From DATAXI01 sp036266845 (GTDB lineage: Bacteria > Verrucomicrobiota > Verrucomicrobiia > Chthoniobacterales > Chthoniobacteraceae): a stretch of DNA of 42,299 nucleotides. A model generated the notes under the pieces. The model made no database searches. It was given only the letters and a program-made list of their open reading frames with translations, and had not been told where the DNA came from. Below, piece after piece: positions 1-6,649 of the stretch. The position numbers were made by a program, and so were the translations under genes. The stretch is from assembly GCA_036266845.1 (NCBI GenBank), contig DATAXI010000026.1, positions 1 to 42,299 of the forward strand, in the 5' to 3' direction. How positions within the stretch are numbered: the first letter of the stretch is position 1; every line of letters begins with the position of its first letter.

Positions 1-2
1 AT

Positions 3-566
3 CTGACCAGCTACCTGCACGGGCTTGCAACCCTTTCCTCCACCTCCACGGTGCTTACCTTTGTCATCAGCCAGGCAAACCCAGGGGATGGCACAGAGGT
101 CATGTTCGACAGCAAGGAAAACACCACCACCAGCCACGCCCCATCTCTGGATGTGACCTTCGGCAACGGCGACATCGCGAATATCACCGGCCACCCCTTC
201 TATAGCGAGGTCAGCGGCACAAGCTTCGAATTCGTTTCCACGCTCGCGGGCTACACGTTGAAAGCAGGCGAGAAAATCGTCCTCATTGGCGATGTCGTCC
301 TTTCCGCCACAGGCGCCACCGCGTTTGACGTAAATTTCGGATATGAAAACGATGACAGTTATTACGCCCCCAATCCGGTCTCGACAGCAACCCTTCAACA
401 TATCTCCACCACAGCCGCCATTCAGCCGGAAAGCTTCACGCGCACGGTCATTTTCACCGCGCCCACCGATGCCAGTTACGTCATCGGCATGGTCGTGGGC
501 AATGTCTCCGGCTCCCCGGTCAACTCCCCATCCAATACCGACGTCACAATCATCCCCCTCCAATAG
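3..566 (+). CDS. C-terminal part of a secreted or surface protein (5' end outside window)
   Basis: The frame is open from the window edge, so the true start lies upstream; the GTG at 51 is only the first internal start codon. About 187 residues are visible. The first ~50, including the run FDSKENTTTSHAPSLDVTF, look like the end of a DNRLRE/CBM96-type beta-sandwich as found at the end of secreted carbohydrate-binding modules; this match is from memory of the family pattern. The following ~130 residues are rich in Thr, Ser, Val and Gly, have no cysteine and look like another beta domain. There is no C-terminal membrane anchor or PEP-CTERM-like sorting tail. Base composition looks less GC-rich than the operon beginning at 2693. 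The TAG at 564-566 is followed in the same frame by a relic of an S74 chaperone. Function unknown; a surface or extracellular role is inferred only. Confidence 0.55.
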   Translation: MTSYLHGLATLSSTSTVLTFVISQANPGDGTEVMFDSKENTTTSHAPSLDVTFGNGDIANITGHPFYSEVSGTSFEFVSTLAGYTLKAGEKIVLIGDVVLSATGATAFDVNFGYENDDSYYAPNPVSTATLQHISTTAAIQPESFTRTVIFTAPTDASYVIGMVVGNVSGSPVNSPSNTDVTIIPLQ

Positions 567-635
567 GCGTGCCCTACCCGTAAATTTCTTACCAATTATC
601 GTCGCGCCACGACGGGCCGGCCATGGCCACCTTCT

Positions 636-968
636 CGGCAATATGGCCTGATCGCGGAAGGCGTGGCGAAAGTCTGCCCAAATCTCGTGGCGCGGGACAG
701 TAAGGGCCAGATATTCACCGTCCGCTACGAGCAGGTGAATGCGATGCTGCTGAATGAGTTTCTCAAGGAGCACCAGAAAGTGGAGACGCAGCAGAAAGAG
801 ATTGCCGGTTTGCAAGAGGCTGTGGCCGAGCAGAAGAAAATGAATGTCGCGCTCGCGGCGGGGCTGGACGCCATGCGTCAGCAGGTGGCGCGCGTGGTTC
901 GTCAAACGGGCGGCACGGCCACGCCGGTTGCAAATGGATTGGACGAGAGCCGTCCGGTGGCGCAGTAG
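636..968 (+). pseudogene. Remnant of peptidase S74 (endosialidase-type) chaperone C-terminus
   Basis: Reading the frame of 663-968 upstream without a start codon gives RQYGLIAEGVAKVCPNLVARD, directly continuing into VRYEQVNAMLLNEFLKEH and then a Gln/Glu-rich coiled coil. This is the standard end of the intramolecular chaperone domain (peptidase S74) attached to tail-fibre-like and adhesin-like proteins, where GLIAEEV and VRYxxVNAMLLNEFLKEH are the usual wording. The upstream half of the domain, which holds the Ser-Lys autocleavage dyad, is absent, and similarity starts abruptly near 636. The fragment lies in the same frame as the preceding gene but behind its TAG codon. GTG at 663 would give a 101-residue protein, which I consider unlikely to be functional. 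Best read as the 3' scar of a deleted or rearranged adhesin/tail-fibre gene. Confidence 0.6.
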
Positions 969-975
969 TCTCCGG

Positions 976-2085
976 ATGACGCGAATCGAGAATCTCCCCA
1001 GCAGGACTGGATCGGAATTATCTGCGAGGAGCCGTGTGAGGACGGCGCTGGGGCTTTGCGCGGCGGCTGCATTTTTCCTGGCCGCGGGTTCCGTGGCGCT
1101 TGCGGATGCGGATGGGGACTGGGGGAGCATCGAGCAAATGGAAAAGGCCACGCCCGCCCGGCAGTGGAATACGCGCGAGGAGTTCCGGCAGGGGACCATC
1201 GATTACTTAAACAAGCAGGAGAAAGAGCTGCGCGCGTTTGCCTCGGATTATCCAAAGGATCCGCGGGCCGTGGAGGCGCGGCTGCGGCTTGCGCATCTGC
1301 TGGCGACCCGGGCCGATCTGGAGCAAAAACCGGCGGAGCGGGCCGAGGCGGGGGAAATCCTGGATGCGATGGAGAAGGATCCCGCGTTCAAGGACCGGCG
1401 CGCGGATATCGCGTTTGCGCGGATCTCGATTTACATGCAGCGGGCGGATGCGGCGAGCATGGGGAATCGCGACACCCTGCTGGAAAAGGCGCGGGGTTTT
1501 GCGAGCGATTTTCCCGGCGACCATCGTGTCGCGGCGCTGCTTGCGGAGGTGGCCAGCGTTTTCCAGGACTCGCCGCGCACCGCGCGCTCGCTACTGGAGC
1601 AGGCGCGCCCGCTGGCGGGCACGCCGGAGCTGAAGCAGAGCATCGATGACGATCTCAAGCGCCTCTCGCTGCTGGGCAAGCCGCTTGAGATGCAATGGAC
1701 TTCCGTCCAGGGGCAGAGGGTCGATCTGGCGAGGCTCCGCGGGAAAGTGGTGCTGATCTACTTCTTCGCCAGTTGGTCGGCGCCCTCGATGTATGAGCTG
1801 GATTGGGTGAATCATCTGGCGGATGGCGATTCCAACGTCCAGATGCTTGGCGTTTGCCTCGATAACGATCCGGTGTCCGTGCCGGATTTTCTGGAGATTC
1901 ACAACATCACCTGGCCGGTGTTTTGCGACGGGCGCGGCTGGCAGGGGGAATTGGTGCGGAGCCTCGGGATCAACGAGTTGCCTGTGCTATGGATCGTGGA
2001 TCGCAAGGGAATCCTGCGGGCTCTCGATGCGAAGCAGGAAGCGCTGGGATTGATTCAGGAAGCGGAAAAGGGAAGCGGCGAGTAA
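976..2085 (+). CDS. Secreted TlpA/thioredoxin-fold protein lacking the CXXC cysteines
   Basis: The protein has 369 residues from ATG 976. An in-frame GTG at 1036, preceded by AGGAG at 1027-1031, would give a tidier signal peptide (n-region MRTALG, hydrophobic core, ALA|DAD cleavage) and is a serious alternative start. Residues ~70-235 are helical and TPR-like (HRVAALLAEVASVF, a repeated A/L pattern). Residues ~236-365 form a TlpA/AhpC-type thioredoxin fold: LRGKVVLIYFFASW, the cis-proline loop INELPVLW at 333-340, and VDRKG. The active-site position reads SAPS (268-271) where oxidoreductases have CXXC, so thiol-disulfide exchange by the usual mechanism is not possible. A scaffolding or binding role in the periplasm is inferred. 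It is transcribed toward the MoxR operon but separated from it by about 600 bp and by a convergent lipoprotein gene. Confidence 0.85.
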   Translation: MTRIENLPSRTGSELSARSRVRTALGLCAAAAFFLAAGSVALADADGDWGSIEQMEKATPARQWNTREEFRQGTIDYLNKQEKELRAFASDYPKDPRAVEARLRLAHLLATRADLEQKPAERAEAGEILDAMEKDPAFKDRRADIAFARISIYMQRADAASMGNRDTLLEKARGFASDFPGDHRVAALLAEVASVFQDSPRTARSLLEQARPLAGTPELKQSIDDDLKRLSLLGKPLEMQWTSVQGQRVDLARLRGKVVLIYFFASWSAPSMYELDWVNHLADGDSNVQMLGVCLDNDPVSVPDFLEIHNITWPVFCDGRGWQGELVRSLGINELPVLWIVDRKGILRALDAKQEALGLIQEAEKGSGE

Positions 2086-2094
2086 GGCGTACCG

Positions 2095-2244
2095 CTACCT
2101 GGTGTGCACGGTTTGGACCTCCTGGCGGGAGCCGGAGAGGAGGGGTGGCGTGGCGGGCTGCGCCGCCACCGATGCTCGCCGTGGGGTGGAACAGGAAGAA
2201 AGGAGCGCGGCGAGGATGGCGCCGGAAACGAGGCATTTCAACAT
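2095..2244 (-). CDS. Small predicted lipoprotein (49 residues)
   Basis: Reading the minus strand from ATG at 2244 gives a 49-residue protein with a textbook lipoprotein signal peptide: positive n-region MLK, hydrophobic core CLVSGAILAALL and lipobox LSSC with Cys at residue 18, followed by a short Ser/Pro/Ala/Gln-rich tail. A purine stretch (GAAAAGG) lies four bases upstream of the ATG as a possible ribosome binding site. It ends 9 bp from the stop of the convergent TlpA-like gene. The tail has no recognisable domain; comparable small lipoproteins of many Gram-negative bacteria have no assigned role. The assignment rests on signal-peptide shape alone. Confidence 0.55.
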   Translation of the reverse strand: MLKCLVSGAILAALLSSCSTPRRASVAAQPATPPLLSGSRQEVQTVHTR

Positions 2245-2345
2245 GGGGCCTTTTCTAAGCCTGACGGGCGGCCTTTAAGAAGAGAATTGTAGTTTGGAAC
2301 GCAACGCCCTGTCTTGAAGCAGGATACGGAAGACGACCAAAATGG

Positions 2346-2374
2346 TTGTGGACAATATTATCGGCGGTGATAAT
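2346..2374 (+). promoter_or_regulatory. Candidate sigma70-type promoter for the small ORF
   Basis: TTGTGG (2346-2351) and GATAAT (2369-2374) are separated by 17 bp; the -10 box matches consensus at five of six bases, the -35 at three to four. The predicted start near 2381 would leave only a ~15-nt leader holding GGGGGA before the ATG at 2396. By-eye call only. Confidence 0.3.
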
Positions 2375-2395
2375 TTCTTCCGCGGGGGATAAACA

Positions 2396-2530
2396 ATGAA
2401 AAACAGCGGACAAATTTCGCGAAAACGGCCAAACATGGTCACCAAGTTCTGGCAAATGCTGACCGGCGGCTTTCACCGCACGGTACGGCCCCGGGGCAGG
2501 TACCATTTCCGGTATATCGCACCGTTCTAG
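2396..2530 (+). CDS. Possible small basic protein (44 residues), unrecognised
   Basis: ATG 2396 follows GGGGGA (2384-2389) at a suitable distance and opens a 44-codon frame ending in TAG at 2528-2530. The product begins MKNSGQISRKRPNMVTKF and is strongly basic (many Lys, Arg and His), aromatic-rich and without membrane segment or signal peptide. I do not recognise it. A candidate promoter immediately upstream and a T-tract downstream make it look like a stand-alone unit, but chance alone can produce a frame of this length, and the same DNA may instead encode a structured RNA. Confidence 0.25.
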   Translation: MKNSGQISRKRPNMVTKFWQMLTGGFHRTVRPRGRYHFRYIAPF

Positions 2531-2584
2531 GTTTTTGCCATTTCGAGGCAGGACGCGCGGGGGCATTTAAGCGCCCATGGGATT

Positions 2585-2609
2585 ACGCGGCGGCGTGACG
2601 ATTTTTTTT
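2585..2609 (+). terminator. Weak hairpin plus T8 tract
   Basis: ACGC (2585-2588), loop GGCG, GCGT (2593-2596), then GACGA and eight consecutive T (2602-2609). The stem is only four base pairs and the T-run starts five bases late, so this is a marginal Rho-independent terminator candidate. It sits where a terminator for the upstream small unit would be expected, before the operon promoter. Confidence 0.22.
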
Positions 2610-2631
2610 ACGGCGAGAGCAGCTTTCCAGG

Positions 2632-2660
2632 TTGAAGGAGGCAAATAGTTGCTGTCTATT
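2632..2660 (+). promoter_or_regulatory. Candidate promoter of the MoxR operon
   Basis: TTGAAG (2632-2637) and TCTATT (2655-2660) have a 17-bp spacer and four of six consensus matches each. The start site would fall near 2667, giving a ~26-nt leader that contains GGAAAG (2675-2680) ahead of ATG 2693. A perfect Shine-Dalgarno (AAGGAGG, 2635-2641) overlaps the -35 and faces a TTG at 2649 that opens a 25-codon out-of-frame leader overlapping the moxR start; its relevance is uncertain. Confidence 0.35.
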
Positions 2661-2692
2661 CCCGCCGCCCCCACGGAAAGAAAAAATCCCGA

Positions 2693-3700
2693 ATGCCCAA
2701 TCCCACGCTTCCCGAGGATGACGTAGCCGCAATCGACGAGCTGCGCCAAGTGTATCAAAAGCTCAATGCGGAATTGGGCAAAATCATCGTAGGGCAGCAG
2801 GAGGTTATCGAGCAGCTTGCCATTTGCATCTTTGCGCGCGGCCACGCGCTGCTGATCGGCGTGCCCGGTCTTGCGAAGACATTGCTCATCAGCCGACTGG
2901 CGGAGACGCTCTCGCTCAGCTTTAGCCGCATCCAGTTTACGCCAGACCTGATGCCGATGGACATTACCGGCACCGACATATTACAGGAGTTGCCGGGGGG
3001 AAAGCGGGCGTTCGAGTTTGCCAAGGGGCCGGTGTTCGCGAACGTCGTGCTGGCGGATGAGATCAATCGCGCGCCGTCCAAGACGCAGGCGGCCATGCTG
3101 GAGGCCATGCAGGAGCACCGGGTGACCATCGCGGGCCGGACGTACACGCTGGATGCGCCATTCTTTGTGCTGGCGACTCAGAACCCAATCGAGCAGGAGG
3201 GGACCTACCCGCTGCCCGAGGCGCAGCTCGACCGGTTCATGTTCATGATCGGCGTCGATTACCCCTCGCGCGACGAGGAAATATCCATCGTGCGCAGCAC
3301 CACGGGCGCGAGCCTGCCGAGGCTGGAGCACATTGTTGACGGGGAACGGCTGATCGCGTTCCAGGATCTGGTGCGGCGCGTGCCGGTGCCGGATCACCTC
3401 TATGAATTTGCGGTCGATCTGGCCAGACGGACGCGCCCGGGGACCAAGGATGCGCCGGGCTGGATCAAGCCTCTGGTGAGCTGGGGCGCCGGTCCGCGCG
3501 CGGCGCAATACCTGGTGCTTGGCGCGAAGGCGCGCGCGGCGCTGCATGGCAGCTACGTCGTGCGAATGGAGGACATCGTCGCGGTGGCGGACCCCGTGAT
3601 GCGACACCGGCTGGTGACCACTTTTACCGCGCAGAGCGAAGGGGTCACGAGCCGCGAATTGACGAAACGTCTCCTTGAAGAATTGAGCAAGGCGGCCTAA
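2693..3700 (+). CDS. MoxR-family AAA+ ATPase
   Basis: The 335-residue length is normal for MoxR ATPases, which act as ATP-driven chaperones inserting cofactors into, or remodelling, partners that carry VWA domains. Walker A GVPGLAKT lies at residues 56-63, Walker B VVLADEIN at 118-125, sensor 1 ATQNP at 161-165 and the family signature GTYPLPEAQLDRF at 170-182; a C-terminal AAA lid follows. It is cytoplasmic (no signal peptide). The gene opens a ten-gene unit and is 13 bp from the DUF58/VWA gene, the classic MoxR partner. No in-frame ATG, GTG or TTG is found in the ~50 bp upstream of ATG 2693, which fixes the start. Family assignment is secure; the client protein is unknown. Confidence 0.96.
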   Translation: MPNPTLPEDDVAAIDELRQVYQKLNAELGKIIVGQQEVIEQLAICIFARGHALLIGVPGLAKTLLISRLAETLSLSFSRIQFTPDLMPMDITGTDILQELPGGKRAFEFAKGPVFANVVLADEINRAPSKTQAAMLEAMQEHRVTIAGRTYTLDAPFFVLATQNPIEQEGTYPLPEAQLDRFMFMIGVDYPSRDEEISIVRSTTGASLPRLEHIVDGERLIAFQDLVRRVPVPDHLYEFAVDLARRTRPGTKDAPGWIKPLVSWGAGPRAAQYLVLGAKARAALHGSYVVRMEDIVAVADPVMRHRLVTTFTAQSEGVTSRELTKRLLEELSKAA

Positions 3701-3713
3701 CGCCGGCGAGCCT

Positions 3714-4616
3714 GTGCCCGAGGATAAGCGCTCTTTTCTCGATCCGGCGGTGCTCGGGCGGCTGATGGCGCTTCCGTTGCACGCGCGGCATCCGATGCTC
3801 GGCAGCGTATCGGGAAAGCATCGCAGCCCGGTGCGGGGCTCCGCGCTGGAGTTCGCGCAATATCGGAAATATGTGCCGGGCGACGATCCGCGCCGGCTCG
3901 ACTGGCGCACCTGGGGACGGAGCGACCGTTTTTACATCAAGCAGTTCGAGGCGGACACCAACCTGCGGCTCTGCCTGCTCGTGGACACAAGCGGCTCCAT
4001 GGATTACGGACCGGCAGGGGCGACGCGCTTTGATTATGCGCGGAAGCTGGCGGGCTCGCTGGCGTACTTTGCCGCGGAGCAGGGGGACGCCGTGGGGCTG
4101 TGGAGCATTGCGGACAAGCCGGTGGAGATTCCCGCCAAACGCGGACCGGGGCACCTGGGCCAGGTGCTGGACCGGCTTGCGGAGCTGAAACCCAAGGGCG
4201 GCACGACACTGCTGACCGCATTGCACGAGGCCGCGGAGCGCATCCGCCAGAGGGCGCTGGTGGTCATCTTCTCGGATTTCTTTGTGGAGCCGGGAGAACT
4301 GAAATCGGCCTTCCAGCATTTGCGCTTCCGCAAGCATGACGTGGCGGCCTTTCATCTCCTGGACAAGAAGGAGCTGGATTTCGATTTCGACCGGCCCGCG
4401 CGCTTTGTGGATATGGAAGGGGGCGACCCGGTGATGTGCGATCCATCGCTCATCGCGCGGAATTACCGGGAAGCGGTGCGGCGGTACACCGTGGAACTGG
4501 ACGAGGTGGTGCGGGCGACGGCGGTCGATTACCAGCGGGCGCTGCTGCAAGAGAAATACGACGACGTGCTGGCGCGATTTCTCCTGGCGCGAATCCCGAA
4601 CCACTCGGCGCGATGA
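3714..4616 (+). CDS. DUF58 domain protein with VWA fold
   Basis: The 300-residue protein starts at GTG 3714. The DUF58 signature YVPGDDPRRLDW is at residues 53-64, followed by WGRSDRFYIKQFEAD and a VWA MIDAS motif DTSGS at 91-95, so metal-dependent ligand binding is likely retained. There is no signal peptide or membrane segment, which places it in the cytoplasm or at the inner membrane surface. DUF58 proteins are nearly always encoded next to MoxR ATPases and are thought to be their adaptors or substrates. The stop overlaps the next start by four bases (ATGA), which implies coupled translation with the BatA-like gene. Confidence 0.94.
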   Translation: MPEDKRSFLDPAVLGRLMALPLHARHPMLGSVSGKHRSPVRGSALEFAQYRKYVPGDDPRRLDWRTWGRSDRFYIKQFEADTNLRLCLLVDTSGSMDYGPAGATRFDYARKLAGSLAYFAAEQGDAVGLWSIADKPVEIPAKRGPGHLGQVLDRLAELKPKGGTTLLTALHEAAERIRQRALVVIFSDFFVEPGELKSAFQHLRFRKHDVAAFHLLDKKELDFDFDRPARFVDMEGGDPVMCDPSLIARNYREAVRRYTVELDEVVRATAVDYQRALLQEKYDDVLARFLLARIPNHSAR

Positions 4617-6649
4617 CATTTCTCCAGCCACTGTTGTTGATGGCATTGCCGATTGCGGCGCTGCCGGTGATTATCCATTTGATCCACCTGCTGCGGCGGC
4701 GGCAGGTGAAGTGGGCGGCGATGATCTTCCTGCGCGCGGCGCAGCAGATGCAGAAGGGGCTTTCGCGGCTGCGGCAAATTCTCATCCTCGCGCTCCGCGT
4801 GCTGGCGGTGGCGGCAATCATCCTGGTGGCGGGCCGTCCGCTTGCGGGGGGGTGGCTGGGGCTCACCGGCGGCGCGCCGGATACCGTGCTCGTGCTGCTG
4901 GATCGCTCCGCGAGCATGGAGCAGAAAGATCTCGCGACCGGGGTGAGCAAACGGATGGCGGGATTGCGCAATCTGGCCAAGGCGATTGACGACACCACGC
5001 GCGGCCACTCGCACGTGGTGCTGATCGACAGCGCGCTGTGCAAGCCGCTGGCGCTGGATCGCGCGGATGCGCTGCTGGACGTGCCGCAGACCGAGGCGAC
5101 CGATACGGCGGCGGACATCCCGGCGCTGATGCAGGCTGCGCTCGATTACATCACGACCAATAAAACGGGACGCACGGATGTTTGGCTGCTGAGCGATATG
5201 CAGCAGAGCAACTGGGCGCCATCGGACGGGCGATGGCAATCGCTGCGAAGCGCCTTTGCGCTGCTGCAAGGGGTGCGTTTTCACCTGCTGACTTATCCGG
5301 AGCCGGCGAATGGCGATCTGGCGGTGACCGTGGACCACGTTGCGCGGCGCGAAATGGACGACAAGGCGGAACTGCTCCTGGACCTGCGGGTCACGCGGCG
5401 GCTGAAGGCGGGAGAACGTCCGCAACCGGTGGAAGTGCCGCTGCGATTCGAGGTAAACGGGATCACCACCACCGCGAAGGTCACCGTCGATGGCGGCCAG
5501 GCCGCGCTCGACGGATATGCGATCCCGATCGACACCTCCACGAAGCGGGGATGGGGCCGCGTGGAACTGCCGGCGGATGCCTGCCCGCAGGACAATGTCT
5601 TTTACTTCGCGTTCGATCAGCCGCCGCCGTTGCGTTCCGTCATTGTCTCCGATGATCCGGCGGAAGCCGGGCCTCTCTCGGCGGCGCTCTCGGCAGCGGA
5701 GGATCCGGCCCGGAAGTACACCGCCACGGTGCTTGGCTCGGGCCACGCCGCGGAGATCCCGTGGGCGGATACGGCGCTCATCGTGTGGCAGGCGCCGCTG
5801 CCAAAGGCGGATAGCGCGATCGCGCGGGAATTGCGGCAGCACGTCGCGGCGGGCCGCTCGATCCTATTCATGCCGCCGCAAACGCCGGACGGCGCTGAGT
5901 TGTTCGGGATGCATTGGGAGAATTGGAAGACGGCAAGCCCGGCGAAGCCGGCGAGCATCGAGTGGTGGAGAAATGATTCCGATCTGCTTGCGAATACGCG
6001 GGACGGCGCGGCGCTGCCGGTGGGGACCATGGAGATCACCCGCTATTGCCCTGTGGGCGGCGATGGCGTGCCGCTGGCGCGCATGGCGGATAACGGAGGG
6101 GTATTGCTGGCGCGCAACGCGGAGGGAGATCGTGCAGGGGGCGGCGTTTATTTTCTGGGGACGCTGCCGGATTCGGGATCGAGCAGTCTTGCGCGGGATG
6201 GCGTCGTGATGTTTGCCATGCTGCACCGCGCGCTGGACCAGGGTGCGGCGACGCTTGGGAAGGCGCAGCAGGGCTATGCGGCGGCAAACGCGCTGGGGCC
6301 GGACCCGTCGCTATGGAAGCCGGTGGAACAGGGGACGCCGCTGATCGAGATGCCGCTGCACGCGGGCGTGGTCGCGAGCGGGGACCGTCTCATCGCGCTG
6401 AATCGCCCGCCGGGCGAGGATGCCGTGCCGGTGGTTTCCGATGCGGGAATTCGCGATCTTTTTTCCGGGCTCGATTACCGCGTGCTGACGGGCACGCTGG
6501 AGGACAAGCGCAGCCTCACCAATGAAGTGTGGCGCACTTTCCTCATTTGCATGGCGCTGGCGATTCTGGGCGAGGCGCTGCTGTGCATGCCGCCGCGCAA
6601 GACTGCCGCGCCGGCGCCGCCGCAATGGGCCGGGAAGGAGACCGCATGA
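4613..6649 (+). CDS. BatA-like membrane protein with VWA domain
   Basis: ATG 4613 gives 678 residues; a longer in-frame reading back to 4436 lies wholly inside the previous gene and is rejected. The N-terminus (LLLMALPIAALPVIIHLIHL, then RRRQVKWAAMIFLRAAQ) is the BatA/aerotolerance-type N-terminal segment, with a second membrane helix at ~56-75. A VWA domain follows with MIDAS DRSAS at 97-101. The middle (~250-600) is a large beta-rich extracytoplasmic or soluble region. A final hydrophobic helix (FLICMALAILGEALLCM) sits near residue 635-650 before a short cytoplasmic tail. In Bat-type operons such proteins are inner-membrane partners of MoxR and DUF58. Overlaps both neighbours by 4 bp. Confidence 0.9.
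   Translation: MTFLQPLLLMALPIAALPVIIHLIHLLRRRQVKWAAMIFLRAAQQMQKGLSRLRQILILALRVLAVAAIILVAGRPLAGGWLGLTGGAPDTVLVLLDRSASMEQKDLATGVSKRMAGLRNLAKAIDDTTRGHSHVVLIDSALCKPLALDRADALLDVPQTEATDTAADIPALMQAALDYITTNKTGRTDVWLLSDMQQSNWAPSDGRWQSLRSAFALLQGVRFHLLTYPEPANGDLAVTVDHVARREMDDKAELLLDLRVTRRLKAGERPQPVEVPLRFEVNGITTTAKVTVDGGQAALDGYAIPIDTSTKRGWGRVELPADACPQDNVFYFAFDQPPPLRSVIVSDDPAEAGPLSAALSAAEDPARKYTATVLGSGHAAEIPWADTALIVWQAPLPKADSAIARELRQHVAAGRSILFMPPQTPDGAELFGMHWENWKTASPAKPASIEWWRNDSDLLANTRDGAALPVGTMEITRYCPVGGDGVPLARMADNGGVLLARNAEGDRAGGGVYFLGTLPDSGSSSLARDGVVMFAMLHRALDQGAATLGKAQQGYAAANALGPDPSLWKPVEQGTPLIEMPLHAGVVASGDRLIALNRPPGEDAVPVVSDAGIRDLFSGLDYRVLTGTLEDKRSLTNEVWRTFLICMALAILGEALLCMPPRKTAAPAPPQWAGKETA

Larger units (their letters stand above)
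2245..2692. other. Intergenic region with candidate mini transcription unit and operon promoter
   Basis: About 450 bp without a confident gene. It holds a candidate promoter (2346-2374), a 44-codon basic ORF (2396-2530), a weak hairpin with an eight-T tract (2585-2609) and a second candidate promoter (2632-2660) just ahead of the MoxR gene. Between 2470 and 2530 there are several self-complementary stretches (GGTAC...GTACC, GCCCCGGGGC, ACGGT...ACCGT), so a structured RNA is an alternative to the small ORF. A 103-codon minus-strand frame at 2255-2566 has no protein-like features. Confidence 0.4.

Noticed and set aside
2255..2566. 103-codon minus-strand frame in the gap before moxR
   Set aside because: No ribosome binding site or recognisable domain; overlaps promoter-like elements on the plus strand.
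4436..4612. N-terminal extension of the BatA-like gene
   Set aside because: Wholly inside the DUF58 gene in another frame; the ATG at 4613 gives the canonical BatA-type N-terminus and an ATGA overlap.
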